From: CAZBAF01 sp964490245
GTDB lineage: Bacteria > Patescibacteriota > Saccharimonadia > Saccharimonadales > JACDBH01
NCBI GenBank assembly: GCA_964490245.1
Contig: CAZBAF010000001.1
Location: 124,001 to 188,000, forward strand
Direction: 5' to 3'
DNA: 64,000 bases
Shown here: positions 55,779 to 63,819 of the stretch, one piece after another
How positions within the stretch are numbered: position 1 is the first letter of the stretch
Layout of the letters: each line of letters starts with the position of its first letter
Translations under genes and position numbers: made by a program
The notes under the pieces: generated by a model
Seen by the model: only the letters and a program-made list of their open reading frames with translations
Told to the model about the DNA's origin: nothing
The model's database searches: none

Positions 55779-56087
55779 GTGCGCTATCCTGAACATTGGT
55801 CTTTTTCAGACGAGGATATGCAAAAATTAAACGAAGCTGGTATTTCACCGATTCAGTTTCCAGCCGCGAACAGAGCGCTTGAACTTTTTGCCGTGGCCCC
55901 TGTCGGTATACTTTTTGGCGCGTTAGAATCGCTGACAAGAAGCAGCCCGCTAAGCGCCCTGGGCTGCATATCCGTCTCTTTGGTTGCCTTAAAAGGCTCT
56001 TGGAATAATGCAGAGATAGCTATCCGCGCAGCCGTAGACGAATACAACCAACGTTTTCCTGAAGAAAGCCAGGATACCGCAGCGTAA
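55779..56087 (+). CDS. Small membrane protein, tandem paralog 1
   Basis: GTG 55,779 starts 4 bp after nusG. The 102-residue protein has a polar N-terminus with GISPIQFPAANR, two hydrophobic segments (LFAVAPVGILFGALESL; SALGCISVSLVALKG) and ends IAIRAAVDEYNQRFPEE. The next gene has the same layout and the similar end AIEEYNRRQ, so they are probably paralogs. Function unknown. Confidence 0.55.
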   Translation: MRYPEHWSFSDEDMQKLNEAGISPIQFPAANRALELFAVAPVGILFGALESLTRSSPLSALGCISVSLVALKGSWNNAEIAIRAAVDEYNQRFPEESQDTAA

Positions 56088-56092
56088 AACCA

Positions 56093-56404
56093 ATGACAGG
56101 CACCGGACACACACGGAAAGAAACCATCCCGCCAAAGCTTCTGGCAACACTTGAAGCGACTGACATATCTCCCGAAGAAACCCATCCCGGTGTTACAGCA
56201 ATCTTTTTGAGTCATCTCTCCGCCTTGTCATATGGCGCTTCTATACTTGAAGCGACACATAACGGCGCGACCTGGCGGCTGTCAACCGGCGTAGCAATCG
56301 GCTCGATAGCAGCTGTTGGAGCAATACGCAACTGCCGGGCAGGCAACCGTGCGGCCATTGAGGAATACAACCGCCGCCAAACTGATGGTGGACAAATTCT
56401 ATAA
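56093..56404 (+). CDS. Small membrane protein, tandem paralog 2
   Basis: 103 residues, 5 bp after paralog 1. N-terminus polar (PPKLLATLEATDISPEETHPG), two hydrophobic segments (FLSHLSALSYGASIL; WRLSTGVAIGSIAAVGAI), then NRAAIEEYNRRQTDGG. Order of elements and the ISP/EYNxR motifs match paralog 1. They lie between nusG and a sigma factor, an unusual insertion in this neighbourhood. Confidence 0.55.
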   Translation: MTGTGHTRKETIPPKLLATLEATDISPEETHPGVTAIFLSHLSALSYGASILEATHNGATWRLSTGVAIGSIAAVGAIRNCRAGNRAAIEEYNRRQTDGGQIL

Positions 56405-56455
56405 TACATGCCATTAATATATTAATGAAAGTGTAAGGGCCTGCAGCCAATAGGA

Positions 56456-57727
56456 GTGGCGCAGCAGTCAGCGAGCCGTATTATGTCTACAGCAGAACAA
56501 CTCCAACCAATTCCGGAACAACACGAACGGATGCTGCGCACCGTAAGCCCGCAAGAGCAAATAGGCACTGAACAGTCCGCAGAAGGCACGCGAACACCGC
56601 AGTTAAGCAAAGAGTGGCAGGATAGAATTGCCGCTATGCGCAAGCAATACAGCCGCATTGACGCAGGCACCCAACAAGAATCCGAACATTTGGCAGCAAC
56701 AACAGAAGCAGCCGGCGCAAACGTACAGGGACTTGATGCCGAAGCCCACACTATAGCCGCGGGCGCAATCCGCCGCAGAGAATCACCGCAAAGTGGCGAC
56801 AAAAAAATTCCTGCCAGAAAGACAGGCAGAAAAAATCGCCCAAAAAGTACAGGCGACTCTAATAAAACGGATACCGACGACAGCGTCAACTTATATCTTA
56901 ATGAAATCGGCAGGGTAAACCTGCTCACCGCCGAGGAAGAAATCGAGCTTGCAAAAGCCATAGAAGCAGGCAACGAAGCAAAAGACAGATTAGGGAAAAT
57001 ACTTGAGCCTCTTAATAAGCTGCCGGATGACGAGATCAGAGATCTGGAAGCGCTGGTCAACAAGGGCGCTGCGGCCAAAGACCGGTTCATCCGCGCCAAC
57101 CTGCGGCTGGTGGTCAGCATTGCCAAGCGCTATCCGCCGGCTGGCAACATGCGGCTTCTCGACCTGGTTCAAGAGGGCAACCTGGGGCTGGAGCACGCCG
57201 TCGATAAATTTGATTGGCGACGGGGTTTTAAATTCTCAACCTATGCGACTTTTTGGATCCGTCAGGCAATCGGCCGGGGCATTAACGAAAAGTCCCGCAC
57301 AATACGTCTGCCGCACGACAAGGCCGACACAATGAAAGCAGCGCTTCGAGAAGCAGATGGCGATGAAGAGCAGCTGGACGCCGAAAATGCCTCTCTTTAC
57401 AAATTAGCCCACCCCGTATCACTCAACGCCCCAACCGGCGATGACGGCAACACCTCGCTCAGTGACCTACTGCCAAGTCAACTGCCCAACCCGGAGGACA
57501 GCGTGCTTGCAGACGAGACACAGCAAATTGTACACGGCCTGTTAGATAGACTGGATACCCGGGCACGATACGCTGTTGAAGCCCGGTTCGGGTTGATAGA
57601 CGGCAAAAAAAGAAACTACCGCGAAATCGGCGATAGCTTTGGCGTGACTGCCGAGGCAGCGCGCCGGCTGGTCAAGCGTGCGGTTGAAGGACTCAAAGAC
57701 GACGCCTCCCGCCTGCTTGAGGATTAG
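56456..57727 (+). CDS. Sigma-70 family RNA polymerase sigma factor with contracted region 3
   Basis: Start is uncertain: GTG 56,456 overlaps its own AGGAG, ATG 56,483 has no site. After a 140-residue disordered Q/E/A/T-rich N-terminus come region 1.2 (DSVNLYLNEIGRVNLLTAEEE), region 2 (FIRANLRLVVSIAKRYPPAGNMRLLDLVQEGNLGL; FKFSTYATFWIRQAIGRGI), then SRTIRLPHDKADTMKAALRE and a region 3 clearly shorter than in RpoD, PVSLNAPTGDDGNTSLSDLL and region 4 (RNYREIGDSFGVTAEAARRLV). It is probably the primary or only group-1/2 sigma factor in this reduced genome. Region 1.1 is not recognisable. Confidence 0.88.
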   Translation: MAQQSASRIMSTAEQLQPIPEQHERMLRTVSPQEQIGTEQSAEGTRTPQLSKEWQDRIAAMRKQYSRIDAGTQQESEHLAATTEAAGANVQGLDAEAHTIAAGAIRRRESPQSGDKKIPARKTGRKNRPKSTGDSNKTDTDDSVNLYLNEIGRVNLLTAEEEIELAKAIEAGNEAKDRLGKILEPLNKLPDDEIRDLEALVNKGAAAKDRFIRANLRLVVSIAKRYPPAGNMRLLDLVQEGNLGLEHAVDKFDWRRGFKFSTYATFWIRQAIGRGINEKSRTIRLPHDKADTMKAALREADGDEEQLDAENASLYKLAHPVSLNAPTGDDGNTSLSDLLPSQLPNPEDSVLADETQQIVHGLLDRLDTRARYAVEARFGLIDGKKRNYREIGDSFGVTAEAARRLVKRAVEGLKDDASRLLED

Positions 57728-57821
57728 ACCGGTCTTCATCTAAAGATCAACAGAATCCGTAGACTCAGACTATGCCTGCGCACCACGCGATGAACAAAAC
57801 AGCAAATTTGCCTTACGACAG

Positions 57822-57850
57822 TGGACAACAGGGGTAAGCTATAGTATAAT
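57822..57850 (+). promoter_or_regulatory. Promoter of rplK
   Basis: TGGACA (57,822-57,827), 17-bp spacer, TATAAT (57,845-57,850). Leader of about 195 nt. Confidence 0.78.
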
Positions 57851-57856
57851 CAGCGG

Positions 57857-58053
57857 GTTACGCACAGTATCCTGATTGCAAGCTTCTTTCAAGCAATCAC
57901 TAACCACTGTTAAGCATTTATTTTTGGTCAAGGGTCATTTGTTCTGATACGAGGCCTCCATTTCGAAAACGTATTTCTATACGGTGGAGAAATGTCCTCG
58001 GAGCAGAACTAATGACCACTCCAAAAATAGATGCGCACTTAAAAGGAAATCTT
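57857..58053 (+). promoter_or_regulatory. Structured leader of rplK
   Basis: Contains GATTGC...GCAATC (near 57,874-57,898) and a nested hairpin at 57,941-58,009: GTTCTG/CAGAAC outside, CGAGG/CCTCG, then CTCCA/TGGAG and a loop with ATTTCGAAAACG. In E. coli the L11-L1 operon is repressed by L1 binding its leader; a similar autoregulatory element is likely here but unproved. Confidence 0.55.
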
Positions 58054-58488
58054 ATGGCAGATGCAAAGCAAATCAAAGCAAACCTCAAGATGAAAATTAA
58101 AGGCGGCCAGGCCTCCGCAGCACCGCCCGTGGGCAGCACGCTGGGCCAGTACGGCGTAAATATGATGGATTTTATCCAGCCGTTTAACGACGCCACCAAA
58201 GACAAAATGGGCCAGGACCTGACAGTACATATCACCATTTATGACGACCGCACCATGGACTGGCGTTTTGTCGGCACCCCGACTGATGACCTGATCCGCA
58301 AGGCGCTGGGCGTACAAAAGGGCTCGGGTGTCCCTAACAAAGAAAAGTTACCCAAAAAACTGACCCAGGCTCAGCTGAACGAAATCGCCGAGGCCAAGAT
58401 GGCTGACATGAACGCCGACGATATCGAATCGGTCAAAAAAATGGTCGCCGGTACCGCCCGCAGCATGGGCGTCGAGGTTGAGCAGTAG
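58054..58488 (+). CDS. rplK: Ribosomal protein L11
   Basis: ATG 58,054 has AAAAGGA 7 bp upstream; an in-frame ATG at 58,012 lies in the leader hairpin region. The 144-residue protein has IKANLKMKIKGGQASAAPPV, STLGQYGVNMMDFIQPFND and KKMVAGTARSMGV, complete L11 with both domains. Forms the GTPase-associated centre with 23S rRNA. Unusually, L1 does not follow directly: a terminator and a small gene intervene. Confidence 0.97.
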   Translation: MADAKQIKANLKMKIKGGQASAAPPVGSTLGQYGVNMMDFIQPFNDATKDKMGQDLTVHITIYDDRTMDWRFVGTPTDDLIRKALGVQKGSGVPNKEKLPKKLTQAQLNEIAEAKMADMNADDIESVKKMVAGTARSMGVEVEQ

Positions 58489-58529
58489 TTCTTGGACCCG
58501 CACATCTCCTTTTAGGCGAAAGTCCGTAA

Positions 58530-58572
58530 AAAACAGCCTGAGCAGCGTCAAACATGCAGCTTAGGCTGTTTT
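58530..58572 (+). terminator. Bidirectional terminator after rplK
   Basis: AAAACAGCCTGAGC (58,530-58,543) pairs over 14 bp, one G-U, with GCTTAGGCTGTTTT (58,559-58,572). A-rich on the left and T-rich on the right. Confidence 0.83.
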
Positions 58573-58667
58573 CATTCCGCGGTGGGTGCTGTTGCCCCTG
58601 CGATAATATTAATGGTTGTAATAAAAACGCTGCGCTTTTTAGCGGCCCGTTGTACACTTGACGGTAA

Positions 58668-59003
58668 ATGAGCGGTTACGAAGGACAAGAACCGGCAACC
58701 AGACAACGTACACCCATCGAGCAGGAACGAGTACTGTCTTTGGTTGAGCTCGGCTTGCTGCTTGAGGCGGCAGAGACGGCAGTGGACGGAGACGAAACAC
58801 CGGAAGGCCAGTTCCTGCAAACGGCCGGCCATGATGGATGGAGGATCCACCTGCCCACAAGCAAAGCCGGTCTTGTAATCGGCTACGATGATCACCTTGA
58901 GGCCATGCGGGATCTTCTTGGCAGCCACAAGCAAGCGATACGAGCCGCCGGAGAGCTGATGGCGCGAGCACTGAACGTCGGGCTGTCAGCTGACGGCAAG
59001 TAG
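58668..59003 (+). CDS. Hypothetical protein between rplK and rplA
   Basis: 111 residues, soluble and helical (ERVLSLVELGLLLEAAETAVD; LEAMRDLLGSHKQAIRAAGELMARALNVG) with a strand segment (GWRIHLPTSKAGLVIGYDD). No recognised family and no good ribosome-binding site at ATG 58,668. It separates the two normally adjacent ribosomal genes. Confidence 0.5.
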   Translation: MSGYEGQEPATRQRTPIEQERVLSLVELGLLLEAAETAVDGDETPEGQFLQTAGHDGWRIHLPTSKAGLVIGYDDHLEAMRDLLGSHKQAIRAAGELMARALNVGLSADGK

Positions 59004-59004
59004 A

Positions 59005-59033
59005 TTGCTTTTTAAGCTGTAAACTTATATAAT
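59005..59033 (+). promoter_or_regulatory. Promoter of rplA
   Basis: TTGCTT (59,005-59,010), 17-bp spacer, TATAAT (59,028-59,033). Confidence 0.7.
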
Positions 59034-59038
59034 TAATT

Positions 59039-59104
59039 CCACAAGTCAACTAATTGTGGGAGTCCTCCAAAAAGGACGCCAGCACCACGAAAGGATACAC
59101 CCTA
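59039..59104 (+). promoter_or_regulatory. Two-hairpin leader of rplA
   Basis: CCACAA...TTGTGG (59,039-59,059) begins at the expected transcription start, followed by GTCC...GGAC (59,062-59,077). A likely autoregulatory site for L1 or a stability element. Confidence 0.5.
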
Positions 59105-60064
59105 ATGGCAGAAGCCAAGAAAAAGGCTGCCGAGAAGGCAGAGAAAGAAGTAAAAGATGGGATTACTCAAGAAAGCGATTCAGTTGCGACTGAAACAAAT
59201 CAAGAAGAACGATCCGAAGCAGTAGAGCCCAAAACCGCCAAAGCCGGTAAGCGCAGTGCCAAAGCTCTTAAAGAAGCAGAAGAGTTGCAGGCCAAAGAAG
59301 AACGCAAAGCCGGCAAAGAGCAGGCCGACACCGAAGAGGTAAAAAAGCCTGCCAAAAACCCCACCCGTACCAAGCTGGAACGGGCCGGTAAGAAGCTGCG
59401 CGAAGCCGCCAAGTTGGTCGAAAAAGACAAGGAATACTCCATTAAGGATGCCCTTGAGCTGGCCACCAAAACCAGCATTACCAAGTTTGATGCGACCGTC
59501 GAACTGCACATCAACCTGAACGTTGATCCGCGGCAGGCTGACCAGAACATCCGCGGCAACCTGGTTCTGCCCAACGGCACCGGCAAAAGCGTACGCGTCG
59601 CCGTACTGGCAGAGGCCGATGATGCCAAAGCGGCAAAAACCGCCGGCGCCGATATTGCCGGCGACGACGACCTGTTGAAGCAGATCGAAAAGGGAGTGTT
59701 GGACTTTGACATACTCATTGCTACCCCTAACCTGATGCCAAAACTTGGTAAATTTGCTCGTACATTGGGACCAAAAGGCCTGATGCCTAACCCAAAGAGC
59801 GGCACCGTCACGACCGATGTCAAAAAAGCCGTCGAGCAGGCCAAAGCCGGCCGGGTCGAGTACCGTGTCGATAGCACCGGCATTGTGCACCTGGGCGTCG
59901 GCAAAGTTTCTTTTGGTGCCGACAAGCTGATGGCTAACGTGCAGGCTGTGTTTGATTCGGTTAAAACCGCCAAACCCGGCAGCATCAAGGGTGCATACGT
60001 TAAGAACATCACCGTCAGCACCAGCATGGGCCCCGGCATCAAGGTCCAGGCCTCCGAGCTGTAG
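59105..60064 (+). CDS. rplA: Ribosomal protein L1 with long charged N-terminal extension
   Basis: ATG 59,105 has AAAGG upstream. Of 319 residues, the first 90 or so are low-complexity K/E/A (AEAKKKAAEKAEKEVKDG), absent from typical 230-residue L1. The rest is canonical: YSIKDALELATKTSITKFDA, GNLVLPNGTGKSVRVAVLAE, RTLGPKGLMPNPKSGTVT and NITVSTSMGPGIKV. L1 forms the mobile stalk at the ribosomal E site. The extension is probably disordered. Confidence 0.96.
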   Translation: MAEAKKKAAEKAEKEVKDGITQESDSVATETNQEERSEAVEPKTAKAGKRSAKALKEAEELQAKEERKAGKEQADTEEVKKPAKNPTRTKLERAGKKLREAAKLVEKDKEYSIKDALELATKTSITKFDATVELHINLNVDPRQADQNIRGNLVLPNGTGKSVRVAVLAEADDAKAAKTAGADIAGDDDLLKQIEKGVLDFDILIATPNLMPKLGKFARTLGPKGLMPNPKSGTVTTDVKKAVEQAKAGRVEYRVDSTGIVHLGVGKVSFGADKLMANVQAVFDSVKTAKPGSIKGAYVKNITVSTSMGPGIKVQASEL

Positions 60065-60083
60065 AGGGCTAGCTCTGCTTGCA

Positions 60084-60113
60084 AAAAAGAGCGGTAATTT
60101 TGCCGCTCTTTTT
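60084..60113 (+). terminator. Terminator of rplA
   Basis: AAAAAGAGCGG / CCGCTCTTTTT (11 bp, 8-nt loop), 20 bp after the stop. Confidence 0.88.
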
Positions 60114-60128
60114 GTTATACTGCGGCTC

Positions 60129-60553
60129 ATGGAGTCCAAAAAGTCACTGTATGTAGCCTGCGCCTTAAAGGGCGCGCCGCCGACATTTATTGAAGATGTT
60201 GCGCACCTGAAAAAACACTGGACGACGAAAGCCTGACAGTCCTGAAATTCATCGGACTTGGCACCCATACCCCTCTTGAGATTTTTGAGGGGGATATCCT
60301 TGAGTGTGTCAATAAATGCGACCTTTTCTTAGGTATTTACGGTCACTACAGCGATGGGCGCGGCGTCGAAACAGCCATAGCTTGGCAGCGCGGCATCCCT
60401 ATGCCAGGAGTCGCACTGGAAAGCGCCGATATATCTAAGGTCATACTGGGCGGTTATGAACACTACCGGCAGCCGTTCCGGCGCGTTAGGAATATACGCA
60501 TCGATGTGCCCAGTCTCGTGCATCAATATTTTGTCAACAAGCAACAAGAATAA
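60129..60553 (+). pseudogene. Frameshifted nucleoside 2-deoxyribosyltransferase-like gene
   Basis: ATG 60,129 opens MESKKSLYVACALKGAPPTF, then IEDVAHLKKHWTTKA and stops at 60,236. A second frame, shifted by -1, continues from about 60,218 (LDDESLTVLKFIGLGTHTPL ... CDLFLGIYGHYSDGRGVETA ... GIP) to 60,551. The join is next to six A (60,210-60,215). The second part resembles nucleoside 2-deoxyribosyltransferase-like proteins (C-D-L-x-L-G-x-Y-G-x-x-S-D-G-R-G-x-E). Either an indel destroyed the gene, the assembly has an error, or slippage on the A run restores it. Confidence 0.6.
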
Positions 60554-60630
60554 AAACTACAACACGTTTATGCTTGTGGTGCAAAACCCTTGTACGCTAC
60601 ACTATTGGAAACGAGAGTGAGGGAAAGACT

Positions 60631-61344
60631 TTGGGAGTTTACAGCAACATACAAATTCGTCAGGCACTGCAGGATGGCCACATTGTCTGTGTTCCATTCA
60701 ACGAAAAACACATCAGCCATGCCAGCCTGGACGTCACACTTGGTTATCACTATTACCGCGTAGAGCGTGCCAATGAGCGCAACATGTATAATCCGTTCGA
60801 CCGTGAGGATGTCGAGCGTTACTTTGACGGCCCCTACAAGGCTATGCCGCACAAGGCCTGGTGCGACCTGAACGGTATTAAGCCACTTAAAAATATACCT
60901 GACGACCACCCGGTTATTTCACTGAAGCCGGGCGAGCGTATTTTGGCGCATACCCACGAGTTCTTCGGCATTAAGCCGCCCGGAGCCTATGAAGTAAAGA
61001 GCCGCTCCAGCTGGGGACGCAACGGCGTAGCCGTTTGTTTTGACGCCGGCTGGGTAGATCCAGGCTACATTAATCGGCTCACCCTTGAAATCTTTAACCT
61101 CAACCAGCGCGAGACCATCCTCCTGCCGGTGGGCGAGCGCATTGCGCAAGCGGTTTTTCTGGAGACTGGTGAGGTGGACGGCAATTACGGCAAGGGACGC
61201 GACGGCGGCTTTAGCGGTAAATACCAGTCAGGTACCGATCTGGACACCATCATCCGCACCTGGTCACCGGCCCAAATGCTGCCAAAGGCCTGGAAGGACA
61301 GCCGTGAACTGCCGAAGAAAATTGAGGGCCTGTCTTATGAGTAG
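60631..61344 (+). CDS. dcd: dCTP deaminase family enzyme
   Basis: TTG 60,631 (GAGGG 8 bp upstream) is the best start; an upstream ATG lies before the ribosome-binding site. The 238-residue protein has HASLDVTLGYHYYRVERANE, the catalytic KSRSSWGRNGVAV (Arg/Ser) and DAGWVDPGYINRLTLEIFNL with PVGERIAQAVFLE. It converts dCTP to dUTP or dUMP, feeding thymidylate synthesis. The tmk-thyX gene follows 145 bp downstream, so the two neighbours cover successive steps of dTTP formation. Confidence 0.85.
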   Translation: MGVYSNIQIRQALQDGHIVCVPFNEKHISHASLDVTLGYHYYRVERANERNMYNPFDREDVERYFDGPYKAMPHKAWCDLNGIKPLKNIPDDHPVISLKPGERILAHTHEFFGIKPPGAYEVKSRSSWGRNGVAVCFDAGWVDPGYINRLTLEIFNLNQRETILLPVGERIAQAVFLETGEVDGNYGKGRDGGFSGKYQSGTDLDTIIRTWSPAQMLPKAWKDSRELPKKIEGLSYE

Positions 61345-61488
61345 CTTCACATTTAACCGTTCGCAATTCACAATAATTTTACAATTGTCATTTTACAGAC
61401 ATACTCTTCTTCAATGCGAACTGCTCATTAAGAATTTAATGAAAATTGTAAACTGTAAATTGAAAATTTCATACCCGGGGGTTTGCTC
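61345..61488. other. AT-rich intergenic segment with inverted repeats
   Basis: ACAATTGTCATTTTACAG and GAAAATTGTAAACTGTAAATTG are partly complementary; similar ATTGTAAA/AATGTAAAATG runs occur at 50,800-50,850. No gene. GGGGG at its end is the ribosome-binding site of the next gene. Confidence 0.35.
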
Positions 61489-63819
61489 ATGAGCACAAAG
61501 GGCCGTTACATAGTCATAGAGGGTCCAGAGGGCGTCGGCAAGACCACCCAGCTGGAGTTGCTGGCGCAGCGACTGGAGACAGCCGGCTATGCGGTGCGGC
61601 TGTTCCGCGAACCAGACAGTCAATCCGATCTGACCGCCCGCACCATCCGCATGCTCACGCAGGATCCGCGCTATCCAATGAATACGCGTACCGAGGTACT
61701 GCTATATAATGCCGCCCGTTCGCAATCGCTCGAAGTCATCCGCAAGGCACGCGAACAGGGCGTTATCTGCCTGTGCGACCGCAACTACCTGACCACACTG
61801 GCTATTCAGTATTACGGGCGCGGCGACGTGCCGGATTACGATACCATTACGCGCATTATCAACTTTGCCGTGGCTGACATGGAACCTGATATGACCATTG
61901 TCCTCGACGCTCCAGCACCGGTGCTGCACGAGCGCATCAGCGGCCGCGGTGCCGGCGAACGTTTTGACACTCTCGACGAGGCGTTTTTAGAGCGGGTCAG
62001 GGCAGGGTATTTATGGGAAGCCAACCAGCGTAAATATCCGGTTATTTTTGCCAATAACGCGCCAGAAAAGGTCAGTGAAGCGATTTGGCAGACCTTAAAC
62101 GGAAAATTGCCGTCCGGACAGGTGGCTGCCGAGGACGCGCCGCCGCTGAGCATTACCGCACCGGCCACCCCCATCCAGGAAGTGCTCGATAAAAAGAAGA
62201 GCGCCATTGACGCGCCTGCTGCGCCGGCCGCCGACACCACCTATGTCACCAAGACAAAGCACGGCACGTTTAAGGCGACAGAGGCCGGACTGCAGTTTCT
62301 TGATGAAACAGTAACCTCTGCTGACGGTGATGTCTACGCCTTTACCGACAAGCTCAGTCCCACCACAATTGCAGCAGCTATGGCGCGTCTGTCACGCCGT
62401 GGCGACGACATGCGCATTACCTTGCTTGACGAGTTTGCAGGCAACTTAGGCAAGGACGAGAAGCTCCTGCAGCGCGTCATCACCGCTTACGGCGACGATT
62501 CAGTCCAGCAGCTGGTGGGCCAACATATAGTGGTAGAAAACGCCAGCAACCTGCTTACCAAAAAGCTGGAATGGGGCCGGCTAGCAAGCTACCTGGAGCA
62601 ATCAACGCGTTACATTTATTTTGATCAGAGGGACAACAACGGCCAGTACCGCTATTATGTGCCGCCGCAGTTGACCAGGCCGCTCAAGGCTGCCTACCGC
62701 AAAATTATGGACGAGATCTTTGACAGCTACTCGGACATGGTTCACAAGCTGACTGATTACGTGCGCGAACACAGCTCAGTGCCTAAAAGCGAACGTGACA
62801 TAGCCTTCAATGGCGCCACCCGCGCCCAGGCCTGCGATGCGGTCCGTCCGGTGCTGCCGGTTGCTACCAAGTCAACCGTTGGCATTTACGCCTCCGGCCA
62901 AGCACTCGAAAGCCTGATTATGCATCTGCTGAGCGACCCGCTGCCAGAGGCAAAAACCACAGGCAAGGCGCTGCTTACCGAGGCCCGCAAAGTCATCCCG
63001 GTATTCCTGGAGCGCGCCGATAAGCCGGATCGGGGCGGGGCCACTATCGCTTACCGCGCCAATACATTTAATGCCGTTGCCGAACTGGCCGCAAAAGAGC
63101 TGCCAAACAGGCTGGGCAGCCTGGATGATGATGTGCAGCTGGTGGATTACTGGCCTAAAAACGAACTCGATCTGCTGCCGCACATGCTGTACGAACACAG
63201 CGCCCTCAGCTTGCGCGATCTTAAAACCGAAATCAACAAATGGACTTACGACCAAAAGACCGAGGCCTTCACCGCCTATATCGGCGAGCGTCTTAACCGC
63301 CGGCACCGGCCCGGCCGCGCACTCGAAATCGCCCACTATAGCTGGGACCTGGTGTGTGATTACGGCATTTTCCGTGATCTGCAACGGCACCGTATGGTCG
63401 ACAGCCTGGAATGGCAGCAGCTGACGCCGCGCTACGGCTTTGATATACCCGAGCTTGTTGAGGAAGCGGGCTTAAGCGAGCAGTTTGAAGCCTGTTTTGA
63501 TAAAGCCGCCGAGCTCTACAGCCTGATGCAGGCAAAAGGGTTCCAGCTGGAAGCACAGTACGCCACGCTGCTTGGCCACCGCATGCGCTGGAAAATAACC
63601 TATAACGCCCGCGCAGCCATGCACCTGCACGAACTGCGCACCAGCCCGCAGGGTCATCCCGGTTATCGCAAGCTCGTTAAGCAGATGCACGACAAGCTGG
63701 CCGAAGTCCATCCGATGCTGGCCGGCTCAATGAAGTTTGTTAATAAAGGCGAGGACGAAGAGCTCACCCGCCTGGCAGCCGAGCGCTACACGCAATTTAA
63801 ACTCAATCAGCTCAATTAA
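61489..63819 (+). CDS. Thymidylate kinase fused to two ThyX-like domains
   Basis: 776 residues. Residues 1-205 are thymidylate kinase: P loop EGPEGVGKTTQLELL, DRNYLTTLAIQYYG (DR motif) and the lid GRGAGERFD. A linker (about 205-250) follows. Residues 250-510 and 510-776 are two flavin-dependent thymidylate synthase-like halves: the first has EQSTRYIYFD and ATRAQACDAVRPVLPVATKS, the second has the ThyX motif-like RDLQRHRMVDSLEWQQLTPRYG and RWKITYNARAAMHLHELRT. The two half-domains probably form one pseudo-dimeric ThyX. One chain would methylate dUMP and phosphorylate dTMP. Confidence 0.88.
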   Translation: MSTKGRYIVIEGPEGVGKTTQLELLAQRLETAGYAVRLFREPDSQSDLTARTIRMLTQDPRYPMNTRTEVLLYNAARSQSLEVIRKAREQGVICLCDRNYLTTLAIQYYGRGDVPDYDTITRIINFAVADMEPDMTIVLDAPAPVLHERISGRGAGERFDTLDEAFLERVRAGYLWEANQRKYPVIFANNAPEKVSEAIWQTLNGKLPSGQVAAEDAPPLSITAPATPIQEVLDKKKSAIDAPAAPAADTTYVTKTKHGTFKATEAGLQFLDETVTSADGDVYAFTDKLSPTTIAAAMARLSRRGDDMRITLLDEFAGNLGKDEKLLQRVITAYGDDSVQQLVGQHIVVENASNLLTKKLEWGRLASYLEQSTRYIYFDQRDNNGQYRYYVPPQLTRPLKAAYRKIMDEIFDSYSDMVHKLTDYVREHSSVPKSERDIAFNGATRAQACDAVRPVLPVATKSTVGIYASGQALESLIMHLLSDPLPEAKTTGKALLTEARKVIPVFLERADKPDRGGATIAYRANTFNAVAELAAKELPNRLGSLDDDVQLVDYWPKNELDLLPHMLYEHSALSLRDLKTEINKWTYDQKTEAFTAYIGERLNRRHRPGRALEIAHYSWDLVCDYGIFRDLQRHRMVDSLEWQQLTPRYGFDIPELVEEAGLSEQFEACFDKAAELYSLMQAKGFQLEAQYATLLGHRMRWKITYNARAAMHLHELRTSPQGHPGYRKLVKQMHDKLAEVHPMLAGSMKFVNKGEDEELTRLAAERYTQFKLNQLN

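Noticed and set aside
60205..60240. Programmed frameshift at the A6 run of the deoxyribosyltransferase-like gene
   Set aside because: The A run is not in the phase required for an efficient X XXY YYZ slip; a mutation or sequencing indel is simpler.
59180..60268. 362-residue leftward frame opposite rplA
   Set aside because: It mirrors the L1 gene's third-position bias; rplA is certain on the other strand.
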